DNA of 64,000 bases from Apus apus (taxonomy: Eukaryota; Chordata; Aves; Apodiformes; Apodidae), in assembly GCF_020740795.1 (NCBI RefSeq), contig NC_067285.1:112121652-112185651 (forward strand), in the 5' to 3' direction. Each line of letters opens with the position of its first letter. The first letter of the stretch is position 1. This document shows positions 48,684 to 61,486 of this stretch, in pieces. The position numbers and the translations under genes were made by a program. Under the pieces are notes generated by a model. The model did no database searches. It saw only the letters and a program-made list of their open reading frames with translations, and had not been told where the DNA came from.

Positions 48684-48920
48684 GTCTAAAGCTTTGTGCT
48701 ATGTCCATTCACTGTTTATAGATACAGAACCAGAGAGCTCTTCATGGCGAGGGCTGAAGAAACATTTTTGCTATCTTCTTGCAAAAAAAACCCAAAAGCT
48801 TAGAGGACATTCCATCAAATACATGTGTCAAAGGAGTTACCATAGGGCTAAGTGACAGCAGTGCCTCCACCAACTACCCCACCCTGCTGGGAAGTTCATC
48901 ATTGCTTCTCTCATCACTAT

Positions 48921-49012
48921 ACAGAATCACAGAATCATGTAGAATCATGGTTGGAAAAGACCTCTTAGATCACTGCGTCCAAACATCAACCCAGAAAAAA
49001 ACCACCATGCCC
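48921..49012 (-). mobile_element. Short CR1 3' tail
   Basis: acagaatcacagaatcatg then ggttggaaaagacctcttag and atcaacccagaaaaaaaccac. About 90 bp of a 5'-truncated CR1 end. Confidence 0.7.
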
Positions 49013-50158
49013 TCAAGTAAATCACTGTGGTGAATCTTCCACTAACCTTCCAGAGTCCTTTCTGACACCTCTCCTCCTTGGTTATTGGGGATTATTCTTA
49101 GTTCAATGTACATTTAAATAAGTTCTCTGCTGGTTGGGACCTCAAAGAAGTAGCAATTCTCCCATAACCCACCCACCTCCTTTTACAGGGGGTTTGGAGC
49201 TTTGGACAGACAGCAATGTGAAGGCCATATTCCTAACCAATCCCATGATGAATTTTGCCTCCACTCCTGAGAAATCCCATGTGAGAATTTACTTTCCTGA
49301 CTAATCCTGCAGCCTATCATGAAGGGAATAGAAACCAGCAGAAGACACCAATGGCAGTCATGTTCTCTGTTGCTGGGTGCCTTCTGCTTCTGTCTCCTAA
49401 AAAGGGATGAGTTGAGGCAATTCTTCATGTCATGGAGTGAGGAGAGAAAGAATTTTGCTTGTGGTGGAGGTGACCTGCTGCACCCCCAAACCAGCTGCCA
49501 CACGACTCCAAAGCAAAGAGTGAATAGGAGCCAATCTCCCTTGATGCTTTGTGCATGAAAGTGCTGGATTGAAGGCCTTTGTGGTGCTGACACGGACTTG
49601 GCACAGCACAGGTTTACGTGGGAGATGGGTGGGTCAAAGCCCAGAGTCCTTTTTGTCACCATTCACATGAGCTTCACTTTGTTGAGCTAGATTTGTGCTA
49701 GATTAAAAGCCTAAACTCCAGTCTCTAGTGTCATCTGAACCACCCCAGCATCTCTCAGGCTCCTGCACAGACCTGGCTGATATGAGACAATTTAGAGACC
49801 CTTTTGAAACATCAGCAGTAGACCAAGATACACTAGGGGTTTCTAAAATGGCTCTAGCCTCCTATGTTTAAGCAACCAGGGAGACAGCAATGCAAGCATC
49901 AGGAAGCTGAGGAAGTAGCCTCCTACTGCAAAGAGCTATGGTCCACCAAAAGAGAGCATTATGCAACCCAGCAGTTAAGGACAAAGTTAGTTGATGCCAA
50001 GAACTTACACAGTTCAAGCTACTGGTAAGTTCACACAGGACTTGAATAAACAGCACCAACCCTTATCATTTGTAACCTATGCCTGTGGTTGGATTTTTGC
50101 CCATAAGACCTTCTAGTTATGATTTATTTCTGCTGCAGATGGCAGCTGGTCAGCTTGT
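49013..50158. other. Intronic unique sequence
   Basis: Nothing recognised. The 159-codon minus-strand frame at 49183-49662 has no domain. Confidence 0.55.
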
Positions 50159-50668
50159 CATAGAATCATAGGATGGTTTGAGTTGGAAGAGACTTTCAAG
50201 ATCATCTAGATCCAACCCCCCTGCATGGGCAGAGACACCTCCCACCAGACCAAGTTGCTCCAAGCCCCATCCAACCTGCCCTTCAACACTTCCAGGGATG
50301 GGGCAGCCACAGCTTCTCTGGGCAACCTGGGCCAGGATCTCACCACCCTGACTGCAAATAATTTCCTCCTAATGTCTAATCTAAATCTCCCCTCTCCCAG
50401 TTTGAAACCATTACCCCTTCATTCACTCCCTGCCCTTGTCCCAAGCCCCTCCCCAGCTTTCCTGGAAGGTGCTTTAAGGTCTTCCTGGAGCCTTCTCTTC
50501 TCCAGGCTGAACACCCCAACTCTCTCAGCCTGTCTCCAGAGCAGAGCTGCTCCAGCCCTCTGAGCATCTTTGCGTCCCTCCTCTCGACTTTCTCCATGAG
50601 CTCCATGTCCTTCTTCTGTTGAGGGCTCCACAACTGGACACAGTACTCCAGGTGGGATCTCAGAAGTC
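50159..50668 (-). mobile_element. CR1 LINE 3' end
   Basis: Reverse octamers (catagaatcataggatgg), ccaagccccatccaacctgc, and the ORF2 C-terminal block through acacagtactccaggtggg. About 510 bp, one of the better-preserved copies of its class. Confidence 0.94.
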
Positions 50669-53600
50669 GCATGTAAAATGCTTCCCTTCCCTGTCTATAA
50701 CTACTTCCCTTCCCTGATGTCTGGTTGTACTGGCTATGTTACCCAGACGTGTGCCCGAGGTGCCACCATACAGAGAGGAGGCTCTGAGGTTCAGATGGAG
50801 CAAGACCTCCATGCTCAGGATACTCCTGCCTTTGCAGAACAGTGCCCCACAGGAGTGCTCCTCTCTTGAATGACATGCCGAGTTTTGCACTGCCCTGGAG
50901 AGAGCCTAGCAACCCCACAAGGCCATTGTGTTCATTCAGATCCTGAGCCAGATGGAAATTTTCTTTTCAAAGGCCTCCCCAAGTGCGTTTCCTCCTTTCA
51001 ACCATCCAGGCAAAATTCTCAGTGTGGTCTCTGCCCTGCTCACTCCAACACCATCACGTGGATTCCAGCCTTCTTCCTGCTTAGACAGCAAGACAAGAGC
51101 TCTTGACAAGCAGCTCAGTTGCCCTGACTTTTTCCTTCTCTCATGAGACATATTATTTTTATGCCTTCATTTACATCTGGCAAATAAGAACCTTCCTCAT
51201 ATCTCCCTTCGGATTTACCAGATTGGCCAAACTTCCAGATTTTTTTTTTTTTTCCTGATTTTATTTATGTCCCTTTGCTGAGTCTCATGATTTTAAGATT
51301 TGTTTTAAAGTCCCCTTCAGGGCTGGAGTCAGGCTGTTAGCTGTGACCTGTTAAGGAACAGGCAGTTGGATACACGGATATTTTTCCCAAGCATGAGAAA
51401 CACTGCAAAGATATTACCTTTAAGGGAGCCTGTCCTAGAAGCCAGGTGAAAAAAAGCCCACACCTTGGTCTTCTTTTTAATTTTGTAACTCATTTTCAAA
51501 GCCTGCTGATCATGCTGTGTTCAGCACTGTTTGTGGCCCTGAGTCTGCTGCCCCAGCCCTTCTCCTTTGAGGATGAACCAAGCAGCAAGGTTGATCCTGG
51601 GCAGGGCAATGTTGAGGTGAGTTCATGGACAGTTTGGCTTGAGGGCATGGAGAAGACAATGTCTAATACCAAGCTTGGGGCTACCAGGCCCTCTGTGCAG
51701 TCCCCTTTCAACACTGAACCAGCCATGCCCTTTGAGCAAGGAGAGAATTCATGATGATGAGCTCATCAGGTGGCCCAGGATTATTGGTCAGCAGCAGTTC
51801 TCAGACAGAGCCCAAGTCCTGGCTTCATCAAAGGCATGAGAAAGCTGATGGACCTACAGTGCCTTCCACAATGTGCAAAGGAGTTACTTGGTCCTGCTCT
51901 TCATTCCCTCATGCAAGCATTGCCTTAATAATTTTAAAAGCTTTTTTGATAGATTAAACTTGTTTTGCAGTATCCAAGCCCAGGTGGGGTTTCAAAATTT
52001 CTCTCCCTTTATTCTGTCTGGTCCTGCCCCAGTAGGGGCCACAAAGCTCCTGGTAAAAATCAAGAAACAGGGAAAAACTCTCAACCCTCATCCTGCTGAC
52101 ATATATATTTTAAAAGGATCATTTTATCATCATGCCACAGGGCTGCAGAGTTGGAAAACAAGGGAATCCCTTCTTGGTCTTTCTATAGACCCAGGGCTCT
52201 AAACATCTTTAGATCAGCCTCTGTGCCGTGGCAGGTCACAATCCCTAGGGATAAATTAATTATTCCTTTATCATCTTGAGCATGACTTTCTTCTTCCTAG
52301 ACCCCTGATGAAAGATGGAAAGCCACCTCTTTAGTTCAGGGCAATGAAACTTTGTGCATGGTGCTAGCATGGGACATCTGGGTCCTTGGAAGGAGAAGGC
52401 AATTAATGTGATGACTTTCTGGAGATTTGCTGCTGCGTGTCCCCAGATGAAGGGTCAGTGTCCTCCCAAGAAACTTGGCATATTGAACCTTCTTTGGCCC
52501 CCCCTTGCCTGTCCATAGTATCACAGAAGCATGTTCCCAGTGGTATCTAGCAAGTCACAAGTTTAGCTGCAGCTTTCTCAGGAACTAAGCTAACAACTAA
52601 AGGTCTTCTATGCTGATAAAAAATAAATACATAGAAGGGGGGGGAAAAAAAGTGCCAGATTATGGTCACAAACCCCAAAGACAAGGGCTGTAGAGCAGGC
52701 TAGAGCAGGCTAAGTACTTTGTAGCACCTGGACCAAAGGCTTTCATGGGCCCCATGCAGTGCCCCAGTGGTCCTATGGTGTAGTTACTCTCTTGGGGGGT
52801 AGTGGATGTCTGGAAGAGCAGGGGGTGTTGGATGGCAGCCCACCAGAGTGGAACTTCAGCCTGAAGCAGATGAGTTGCATTGCATGCCCTGTGATGTGGC
52901 ATGAGGGCATATGGTGGTAATTAAGGGTACAGAGCCTGCTGGGACAATGTTAGGGGACTGTATAGTCAAATCTATATGGCCTTTTGGGAATTGCTTCTGG
53001 AGTGAACTGTTTCCCAGAGCAAATGTGGAAAATTCTAGCTGGACCATGCTAAGCAATTTAGCACTGTGCACTATCCAGGACTTGAGATTACTCATTAGCT
53101 ATTAGGTAACTGCAGAGGTACCTGTCTGGGTCTTGCCACCCTTCACCACCATGGGAGGGTTCCCTGGTGAAATTCTTTCAGTGAAGAAAGTCCTACAGTG
53201 CACAGGAGAGGTACTGATCCATGGCAGGTTTTTGAGACCCTCTCAAGAGAGAAGACCACCAGATGCCAATGACATTAAGGGTGAAATCCATCAGAAGTAA
53301 CATTTGATGCCCATGGTGTGGATGCCCATGAGCCAGGAGTCAGTGACCTTTTATTATCCACATACCCAGTAGGGGTTCATGCTTTAGGATGAGACATAAC
53401 ATTGCCTGCTCCCCACAGAGTCTACTGACTAAACCACTGACTGTAAGAGGAGGAGGAGGAGGAGGACTTGCCCAGATACCTAAATTAAATCAGGTGACTC
53501 ACAGAAGGTACCCACAATTTTCAGGATATTTGGTGCCTTGGAAGCATCCTCATGGCAATGACTTTGGTCATTAGTGGTTCAAATTGGTGGAATTGCTTCG

Positions 53601-54054
53601 AGAAAAGCTCCAGGGTGAGCTCTGAGGGGGATGAAGGACAATTTCAGCCAAAGTCCTACTGATATGCTGCAATTTAGAGGAAAGCTTTAGAGATATCACT
53701 AGGACCATATTGCCTAGAGATTAGGGTGAAGATCTGGGCACTGTGAGTTAGACCAGTAAATTATCAGAAGACTCTGCTACATTATCCTTCTCCTGCTGAC
53801 AGGCAAACCACACTCAGTCCCCAAATTTTAGATCTTTCTTTAGAGTGTTGGTGGTTTCCCAAGCCTTAATCCCCTCCCAGGCTGGCCTCTCCTGCCTTTC
53901 CAACCTCCCCAACATGCCCAGACTAAACCACCCACAGGCTGCCCTCCCTCCCCATGAGGATCCCACACACTTCACCATGGGCTTTGGCATTGCCAGGGGT
54001 TCTCCAGAATGGCCTCTCCAACCAACATCTTGGGACAACGGAACACTGCTGAGA
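50669..54054. other. Intronic unique sequence
   Basis: A poly(T) run near 51239 and the (AGG)n at 53446. 52660-53800 looks like it could be an old repeat but matches nothing I know. Confidence 0.5.
53446..53466. repeat. (AGG)n microsatellite
   Basis: About seven AGG triplets. Confidence 0.85.
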
Positions 54055-54451
54055 AGGTCAGGGTCTGGAGAACAAGTCTTAAGATGAGGGTTGTTTAGCC
54101 TGGAGGAAAGGAGGCTGAGGGGAGACCTTCTCACTCTCTACGGCTGCCTGAAAGGAGGTGTTGGTCTCTTCTCCCAAGGAACAAGCAACAGAACAAGAGG
54201 GAATGGCCTCAAGTTGTGTCAGGGGAGGTTTAGACCAAATATTGGAAGAAAATTCTTCACTGAAAGGGTTATTAAACACTGCAACAGGCTGTCCAGGAGG
54301 TGGTTGAATCACCATCCCTGGAGGTGTTTAAAAGCCGTGTAGCTGTGGTGCTGAGGGACATGGTTTAGTGGTGGACTCAGTAGAAACAGGCTGATGGTTG
54401 GACTTGATCATCTTAAAGGTCTTTTCCAACCATGACTGTGTGATTCTGTAG
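54055..54451 (+). mobile_element. CR1 LINE 3' end
   Basis: Sense-strand ggtctggagaacaagtctta, [24 protein letters not shown] C-terminal coding and gctgtggtgctgagggacat, then a gtgtgattctgta tail. 5'-truncated. Confidence 0.92.
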
Positions 54452-54483
54452 CAGGCAGGGAAAGCACTGCCTTCTCCCTGCTT

Positions 54484-54552
54484 CAGCAGGGGAGTTGGAC
54501 CAGATGATGCCTAGAGGTCCCTTCCAACTCTGACAATCCCATCATTCCATGA
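54484..54552 (+). mobile_element. Second CR1 3' tail directly downstream
   Basis: cagcaggggagttggaccag and gaggtcccttccaactctga, then cattccatgat. It follows the previous element by about 30 bp in the same orientation and belongs to a different tail class. Confidence 0.8.
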
Positions 54553-56387
54553 TGCTTCTTCCTGGTTGGATCAGGGTGCAGGAGCTGGAGCCAGCAGCCA
54601 TGCCTGTGTGCAGGGAGGCCCACAGGGAGCTTGGTGGGGGTTTTGTTGGCGTGACGGAACCCGTCGCTTATCTGTGACACTGTTTGTGGAGTCAGCTGGA
54701 AGGCTCACAGGCCTGAGGAATTCCATTTGATATCCCAGCGCCATCGTCCTCCAGGGAAAACACCAGAGGCACTGTGGACATGCTGTCCTCCTCCCTGCGT
54801 CAAGCATCCCTTGGAGCTGTCCTAGGAGGGCAGTGAACTCCCCATCACTCCAAGACACGCCACCAGCTGCAAGGTGTTAACCCTCTGGGGATCCTGAAAC
54901 ACCTCGAGGTGCCCAGTAGAGGTGGTCAGCAGCAGCAGGTAGAGGTGAAGGGTGGGAAAGACTGGTCAGAAGCTGAGACTCCCAGTCCCACACATAGGCA
55001 GAAAGCCTTGTTGGTATCCAGCCCTTTCTTCCATAGCTTGGCAGCTGCATCAGGGAGGTTGCCCGTCATGGGGACCCAGGAAGAAGATGGCAAGGAGGAA
55101 TGCAAGCTGAGACATGACAGAAAGTGGCAACTCATGGTTGCTTTGGACCAGATTTAGTTAATCTAGTTTGTGAGAGCCAGAAAGAAGGAAGAGACTGACT
55201 CTTTCAGTGGCCAGGAAAGCCCACAGTGAGCTTCAGCAGCTATGGTGCCTCCAGCATCAGGGGTTTTCCTATATCAGCTGCAATTCTCTTGCTGCTCTGA
55301 CACATCCTGAGTGAGTCCTCAGACCCCTCATAACTTCTGAGGTCACATTCAGGAGAAGTTTGGGTGACATGACACGTGTCCCCACCACGGGCCTGATCCT
55401 ATATATGAATTTCTGGAGCTTCCTAACTCAATTGCAGAGTGGTTTGCACCTTGGGAGAGCTTTTCTCTTCCACTAGTTTGGCCAATCATTTGTTAGCATC
55501 CACAGCCTCCTGCTGCAGGGACACCCACAGCTGAGCAACATGCTGTGAGAAGATCTGTCTCCTCTCCTCTGCTTTTAACCTGCCACCAATCAGTCTCCAT
55601 CACCTGCTCGTAGTGGAAAAGACAGTCAATAAGAGCTCCCTATTGACCTTCTCCATGCCATTCCACCAACACCTGCAAGGTCCAGCTCTCCATGAGCTGT
55701 TTTTGTCTAGGACCATTCTCCATGCCAAGCCCACACCAAGCAGCAGCCAGGCTCCTGGTGGGTGTGAACCATCCTGCTGGTCCCTGCATCTCCCATTCAT
55801 GGTGTGACAGCACTGGGGCATGACTTTGTCACTGTGTTTTTCTCACCTGCTGTCACATCTGCAGCACTTTAGTGCCATGGACTATTCAGGTCATGCTGTA
55901 AAGCAGGAACCTTTTAAAACAAAGATGTCCCTGCCAACTGCAGCAGAAAACAAGCCTGCTCCCAGATTCTGGCTCCGTCCTGGGAGCCAGAGCCAGAATT
56001 TAGATTGGACTGGGTCCATTTTCCTTTGTGCATTTGTCTTTTTTTTTTTCTTTTCTTTTCTTGTTTTGCTTCATTTTTTGAAGTGCTGCAGACTGGGACC
56101 AGCAACTCTCCAAACAACCCAGTGATATCACCTTCAAGTGAGTCATGGGGAGGGCAGGGTGGAGAAGTGCAGGCAAGGACAGATCAGCAGATTCTGCTCA
56201 CACAACCAGCCTAAAAAAAAAAAACAGGGTATGTGTTTGGATGTGAGGAGGGGAGATTGCACCCACTAGCCAGCCAACCCAGGGTACCACAGCTTTGGGG
56301 ACCATACCCATGGCTTCAGAGATTTGCAGCTTGCTGGGATTTTTTCCCACATATGAGCAGGGTGACATGAGGAGAGGAAAAATGTGT
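54553..56387. other. Intronic unique sequence
   Basis: T-rich stretch at 56040-56080. No gene or repeat recognised. Confidence 0.6.
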
Positions 56388-56574
56388 AACTGGCCCAGGT
56401 TGCCCAGAGAAGCTGTGGCTGCCCCATCCCTGGCAGTGTTGAAGGGCAGGTTGGATGGGGCTTGGAGCAACCTGGGCTGGTGGGAGGTGTCCCTTCCCAT
56501 GCAGGGGGATTGGAATTAGATGATCTTAAAATGTCCCTTTCAATCCAAACCAGTCTGGGATTCTGTGGTTCTCT
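56388..56574 (+). mobile_element. CR1 LINE 3' end
   Basis: gcccaggttgcccagagaag, ggttggatggggcttggagc and ttggaattagatgatcttaa, ending gattctgtggttctctg. 5'-truncated. Confidence 0.9.
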
Positions 56575-58924
56575 GCACTGTAAGGACACCAGATGAATTG
56601 CTCATTTGCTTTCACTTCAGAACACACATCTGATTGGCTTTGGCACCACCACAAAAATGAAATTCAATCTTCAGACCATGTTCAGTCTGCAACTTTGGTC
56701 ACTTAGCATGGTGGGGGCAGGTGTTGCCTGAGCTCATTTGCAGCTTTCTTAATTTCTGAATGATCCTGAAGATAATTATCTAGGGTTACAACAGGACCTG
56801 CAGTCCTTGCTCAGACTCAGCTCTATCATTAGGATTTAGACTCTGCGAGATGTGGAAGGACATTCTATAAAATGACAAAAGGCACTAAGGCTCCAAACAG
56901 ACTTTCAAGCCCCCCAGCAATATTACTATAAAATTTAGATCTATTAAGAGAAGACAAAGTCTTCAGCAGGATCTCCATAGGTGAACAGAGGGTCTTCTCC
57001 ACAAGGCAGCTGCATCCCACCCTGCATGGGATCATCCTACACTGAGATACAACCAGGATCCTCCACCCCCCCAGGAGAGAGAGCATCACTGAGTAGGCTG
57101 TCAGGGTGGAAGATGGACACCTCAGGGGTCTGTCACTATTGCACAGACTGTCTCTGTGTTTCACAAGTGGATTTGGTTAGGTTGGGTGGAGACTTCCCTG
57201 CTGAGCTTCCTACCCCCAAATGCAGAAGTCCTGTTCAAGCAGGGCAAGTCACGTCTCTAATGTCCTCTCCCTGTGAGGACCCTGGAGTCTCAGATGCTCC
57301 AGCATGGCAGAGGTTGTTGGACCCCAGCACACACACTGCACTGCTCACCACACCAAGACCACCCTGTGGATGGAAACTGCACCAAGCTTTGCCACGAAGT
57401 GTTGAGCTGGCTGCCCAAGAGAGATGTCCAGAGGGCTGATTTGGAGTGAGTAGCAACAGCTCTTCTTTGAAACGAGACCAGGTTTCACAAACTTGCACTG
57501 TGACACAAGTCCTACAATGTTTGGGTTTCTTGTTCTTTGCTATTGCCCTTGTTCTGGTTTTGATGCTTTGGGGCCAGCTCATCCAAAAGTGCTCTTAGAC
57601 TGACACATCAGGCTAAAGTGCTGGCACATCACTCTCTGATGCTGTGCCTGATGTTTCACTCTCATTTTCTATTTCTGGACCCTGGAAGAATCCAGCTGTG
57701 TTTCCTCAGATCTCCATTACTCATGTACTATCTTCCACACATCTTAACATCAATGGTCCTATTTAGTAACTGTTGCAAAGCCCAGTCCCAAAGCCTTTCC
57801 TCTTCCAAAATATTGTTGCATATCGTGTGCATGAAAACAAGAGCTTATTTCTTCTGTTTTATTAAATCAATCCCTAAAAAACCCCCACAGCTCTTCTTTA
57901 CATGCAGCCTCCCAGTGCTTATCAAGAGAACCTGATGCTCCAGCATCTGAAGTTACAAGCCAAGGACCTGTTCTGGAGATTCCTTGTCTTGTTCTCTTCA
58001 TCCCAGGGTGATCAAATGAAGAAACCGTGGATGCACTCAGGACACGTCTCTTCCAAGGGGCACAGTTAGTAGCATGGTAATGAGGATGGTAGTGAGGCCC
58101 TTGTCTTCAGATGTACACAAGGTTCTAGAGGGTGAAAATCGGCCAAAGTTGAAACTCTGGGAATTCTTTCCTTTGACATTTTTTTTTTCTTTTTGTTCCT
58201 TTTCAATTTGTCTTTTTTTTAATCTGGATGCCAATGACAAAACACGCGGTACAGAAACTGCACAGTGCAATGAACCACTGAACACTACACAGAAATGATT
58301 ATTTCAGGAACCATCAGGCTACTAGAGCAAGCACCAGTCTCTGAAGTAGCCTGGCTCGAGCAGTAATTGCTGGTCTCATTTCTAAAGAGACCCTTCTTTT
58401 GTTTGCTTTGTTACCCCCGCTTTTTGTTTTCTTTTCCTCTCTCTTAACATTCAAAAAATGCTGCCTGAATCTGCAGCTCTGAGAACACAGGGGTGATGCC
58501 AACAGGGTAATTAGCCCCACTCTCCAGTGGGGAAACTGAGGCATGGAACCTCTCCCCAGCAGTAGTATGAGCAGGATTAGATGCTTAATGAGCTGCGTTA
58601 GACCCAAATGCTCACGTTGAGATATGGCAAGGTCAAGTTGAGGCAACTCTTAGGGCTCAGAACCTGGGTTGGAAAACAGACACATCCAATATTGTTAAAC
58701 CTGAGAGGAGGGGAATTAATGCTGGGCTTGGAAACCCACCACTGATCCACCTTGCCCAAAGCATCGGATGGTGCCTGCAGGTCCAGGGTGGTGGGTGGGG
58801 TGCAGTGGGAGAAAAGGGGAAGGCTCAAAGCTGCGGTCAAGCAGAGAAGGCAGGAGATGCTACATGCAATGCAAAGAGGGATTGACCTCAGCACCACTGA
58901 GATGTTAAGAAGTACCGGGCTAAA
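56575..58924. other. Intronic unique sequence
   Basis: No recognisable repeat. Frames up to 152 codons (56981-57439) lack domains. Confidence 0.6.
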
Positions 58925-59329
58925 CTACGAGGTAAGGCTGAGAGACCTGGGGCTTTTCAGTCTAGAGAGGGGAAGACTGAGGGGGGATCTAATTCATGTC
59001 TATAAATACATGAGGGCATCAAGAAGGCAGGGACAAGCTCTTGTCACTTGTGCCCTGTGATAGGACAAGGGGCAATGGAGTCAAACTGGAGCACGGGAAG
59101 TTCCACCTCAACATGAGGAAGAACAACTTTCCTGTGAGGGTGACAGAGCCCTGGGACAGGCTGCCCAGAGAGGTTGTGGAGTCTCCTTCTCTGGAGACTT
59201 TCAAGACCTGTCTGGATGCCTTTCTGAGTGATCTGACCTAGTGTTTTTTTATTCCTGCTCTGGCAGGGGGGGTTGGACTTGATGATCTTCGGAGGTCCCT
59301 TCCAACCCCTAATATTCTGTGATTCTGTA
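58925..59329 (+). mobile_element. CR1 LINE 3' end (ATTCTGTG-tail class)
   Basis: Sense-strand VRLRDLGLFSLERGRLRGDL, CDRTRGNGVKLEHGKFHLNM and [20 protein letters not shown], then ggcaggggggttggacttga and a tattctgtgattctgta tail. 5'-truncated. Resembles the copy at 12418. Confidence 0.93.
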
Positions 59330-59401
59330 AACACTTAGGGGTGGTGTTTCAAACTGGGTGTTTCAAGAAGCCTAGTACCAACCTATACAGCTCACCCTTC
59401 A

Positions 59402-59500
59402 ATCATAGAATGGTTTTGCTGGGAAAATACCTTGAAGATCATCAAGTCCATCAAAACAGCCAAGGTGGGGTCATTGCCTCTGTGAACCCCTGAGCCTGCA
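59402..59500 (-). mobile_element. Diverged short CR1 3' end
   Basis: aatcatagaatggttttgct, then accttgaagatcatcaagtc. The similarity to CR1 fades after about 100 bp. Confidence 0.65.
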
Positions 59501-60844
59501 CCACCACTGGCTGCTCATCCACCTGCAAATGCTGTTACCTCCATGAAGGTCCCAGGTCTTTCCAGAACTGAGGGACCAGTCCTGCTTCCTGGGCATGTTC
59601 AAAGCCACCTCCTGTACTCTGACTGCCACCTGGGCTGCCCTTCAGTTTGAGCTGTGTCTGTGCTTTCCCTGCCACCAGAAACCACCAGAAAATGCTGAGC
59701 TCTGGCTTTAGTCACCCACGTCAAGCAGCCCACGAACCTGTTGCTGAGTCTGGCTGTAATTCCTGCACTTTTTCAGGGACAGGAGGAAGAAATCTTTGCT
59801 GGAACCAGTGTGCTGGGTTTTCTGGAGGGTGGTTTTCCTCCAGCCAACAGCTTGGGGAGTTTTCATGCAGTGTCAGTCCCAATTTTCTGGCTTCTGGCAC
59901 CTGTTTTGACATCAGGATTTTGAGCACAGGGAAAATAATTATAATATCCAGAGCTAATGTTATTTACTAAAATACAAATTAACACTGGGTCACATGATGG
60001 CACGATTTGTCATCCAGAGCTAAAATTAAAAGAAATTAAGGCTGAGTCAGAAGGATATTTCAGATCTGGGCGGGGAACGCTGCGATGGGACCATGTGAGA
60101 GCAACACTGACATCTTCTGGCTGCAAGAAAAATAAATACTCTGGCTTTTTCACTGAGGAAAACACCAAGAACTTCCAGCACAAAATCATAAATAGAGGTT
60201 AGGGTGGACAAAAGAGTTTTCAAGTAGCAGGTAGAAACTTGGAGCAAGGAAACTTGGGGATCACTGAACCTGTTCCCCAAAATTATGCCTTCAGCTCCTG
60301 TTATTTGGCCCCAGCCCCCAGATGTGGAAGATACTTCTTGAGTGCAAACATCCTGCATCAGTTCAGAGCAGGGTGGCTCAACCCACAGTGAGGGAAACCA
60401 GTTTGGCCATAGGCCTGTTGAGTCCTGCAGGAGGACTTTCAGCCCATCCTCTGGAGCGAATCCTGTTCAAGTCATAGTGCATGCTGGACTAGGGGGTTAG
60501 CTCAGTGGTGGTCAGGAAAGAATGGTGAGAAAAATCCACCACTCCACATATAACCCTCAAGCTCATGTGCCTGCTGCAACAATTAACAGCCTCTCTTCAA
60601 GCTGTGTGGGCTTGCCATGGTGGTTCACAGCTGCATTTGAAGGTGCTGGGTCCATTGCCAGGAGCCCTTTTGCAGTAAGTGCAAAGTCATGGTATTATCC
60701 ATCATTATCACTTGAGGGTCAGTGCCTTGCTGTCCTGCAGTGGCCAGATCTTCACTCTGGTGGCAATGGCATTGCTAGACAAGGACAATAGCAGATTCAC
60801 ACCTCCAGCCCTTTCTGCAGGTCTCGTGTCTTCTAGACTGGGTT
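59501..60844. other. 3' end of the ADRA1D intron
   Basis: Unique sequence leading into the pyrimidine tract of the exon 2 acceptor. No repeat recognised. Confidence 0.6.
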
Positions 60845-60917
60845 GACCACCCCCCTTGCCACCCTCCCCCTAACCCTCCCACTTCCTCTAATCGTATTTC
60901 TCTTAATCTCTCCCAAG

Positions 60918-61486
60918 GTTCTTTCTTCCCATCTCTGAAGCCCTCCGAAATGGTCTTCAAGATCATCTTCTGGCTGGGATACTTCAACAGCTGCGTGAAC
61001 CCCATCATCTACCCCTGCTCCAGCAAAGAGTTCAAGAGAGCTTTCATCAGGCTGCTCAAATGCCAATGCCACCGGAGAAGAAGGCCCATCTGGCGCGTCT
61101 ACGACCACCACTGGCGAGGGGCCTCCATGAACAGCTCAGTGCAAGACTCCGAGGCAGACCTGAGGCCCAGGATTAACACCCTGAACAGCTCCTTCATATT
61201 TCACCCCTCCTCCCAGGAGAGAGCCAACAAGAGGCGAACGCTCAGCTTCAAGGGCTGGAAAATGCTCAGTCCTTTCCAGAAACCAGCATCCACCCAGCTG
61301 AAGGAGAAGATGAACAGCCTTTCCAACAAAATCCGGGGTGGTTCCAGCAAAGGAGGGGTGACAGCCACCTACAAAACAGAGGTGGAGTCTGTCTCCATTG
61401 GGATCCCTCATGACTTCGTGGAAACCATTGACTACCAAACCTATGACTTAACAGACTGCTGCAGGCTGAGAGAGACAGATATTTGA
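60918..61486 (+). CDS. ADRA1D: ADRA1D exon 2 (coding part): TM7 and cytoplasmic tail, stop TGA
   Basis: Completes codon 324 (G|GT, glycine) and encodes residues 325-512. It starts with a short third extracellular loop, then TM7 (about 337-356) with [15 protein letters not shown], in which NPIIY at 351-355 is the NPxxY activation motif. The juxtamembrane segment [23 protein letters not shown] contains Cys residues that could be palmitoylated. The tail ends RLRETDI; the terminal ETDI is the class I PDZ ligand of alpha-1D receptors, which in mammals binds syntrophins and scribble. This tail separates ADRA1D from ADRA1A and ADRA1B. The acceptor (tctcccaag, preceded by a long pyrimidine tract) and the phase-1 junction match the single conserved intron after TM6 in alpha-1 receptor genes. 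The mature protein would be 512 residues against about 572 in human, the difference being mostly in the N-terminus. Confidence 0.97.

Larger units (their letters stand above)
16379..60917 (+). other. ADRA1D: ADRA1D intron 1 (about 44.5 kb, phase 1)
   Basis: The donor is G|GTAAGTGA at 16379 and the acceptor CCCAAG| ends at 60917. A pyrimidine-rich tract covers about 60845-60915, with a plausible branch site CTAATC near 60885-60892. Joining the two exons keeps the receptor frame, giving [14 protein letters not shown] across the junction. Reading through the donor adds only G and K before TGA at 16384-16386, so a retained intron would yield a 325-residue receptor without TM7. The intron holds most CR1 copies, the solo LTR and all the intronic features listed separately. 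Confidence 0.95.

Noticed and set aside
60498..60508. TAGCTCAGTGG, a perfect tRNA A-box string preceded by a G run
   Set aside because: No B box (GGTTCGANTCC-like) or acceptor-stem complement follows at tRNA distance. A chance match or at most a decayed remnant.
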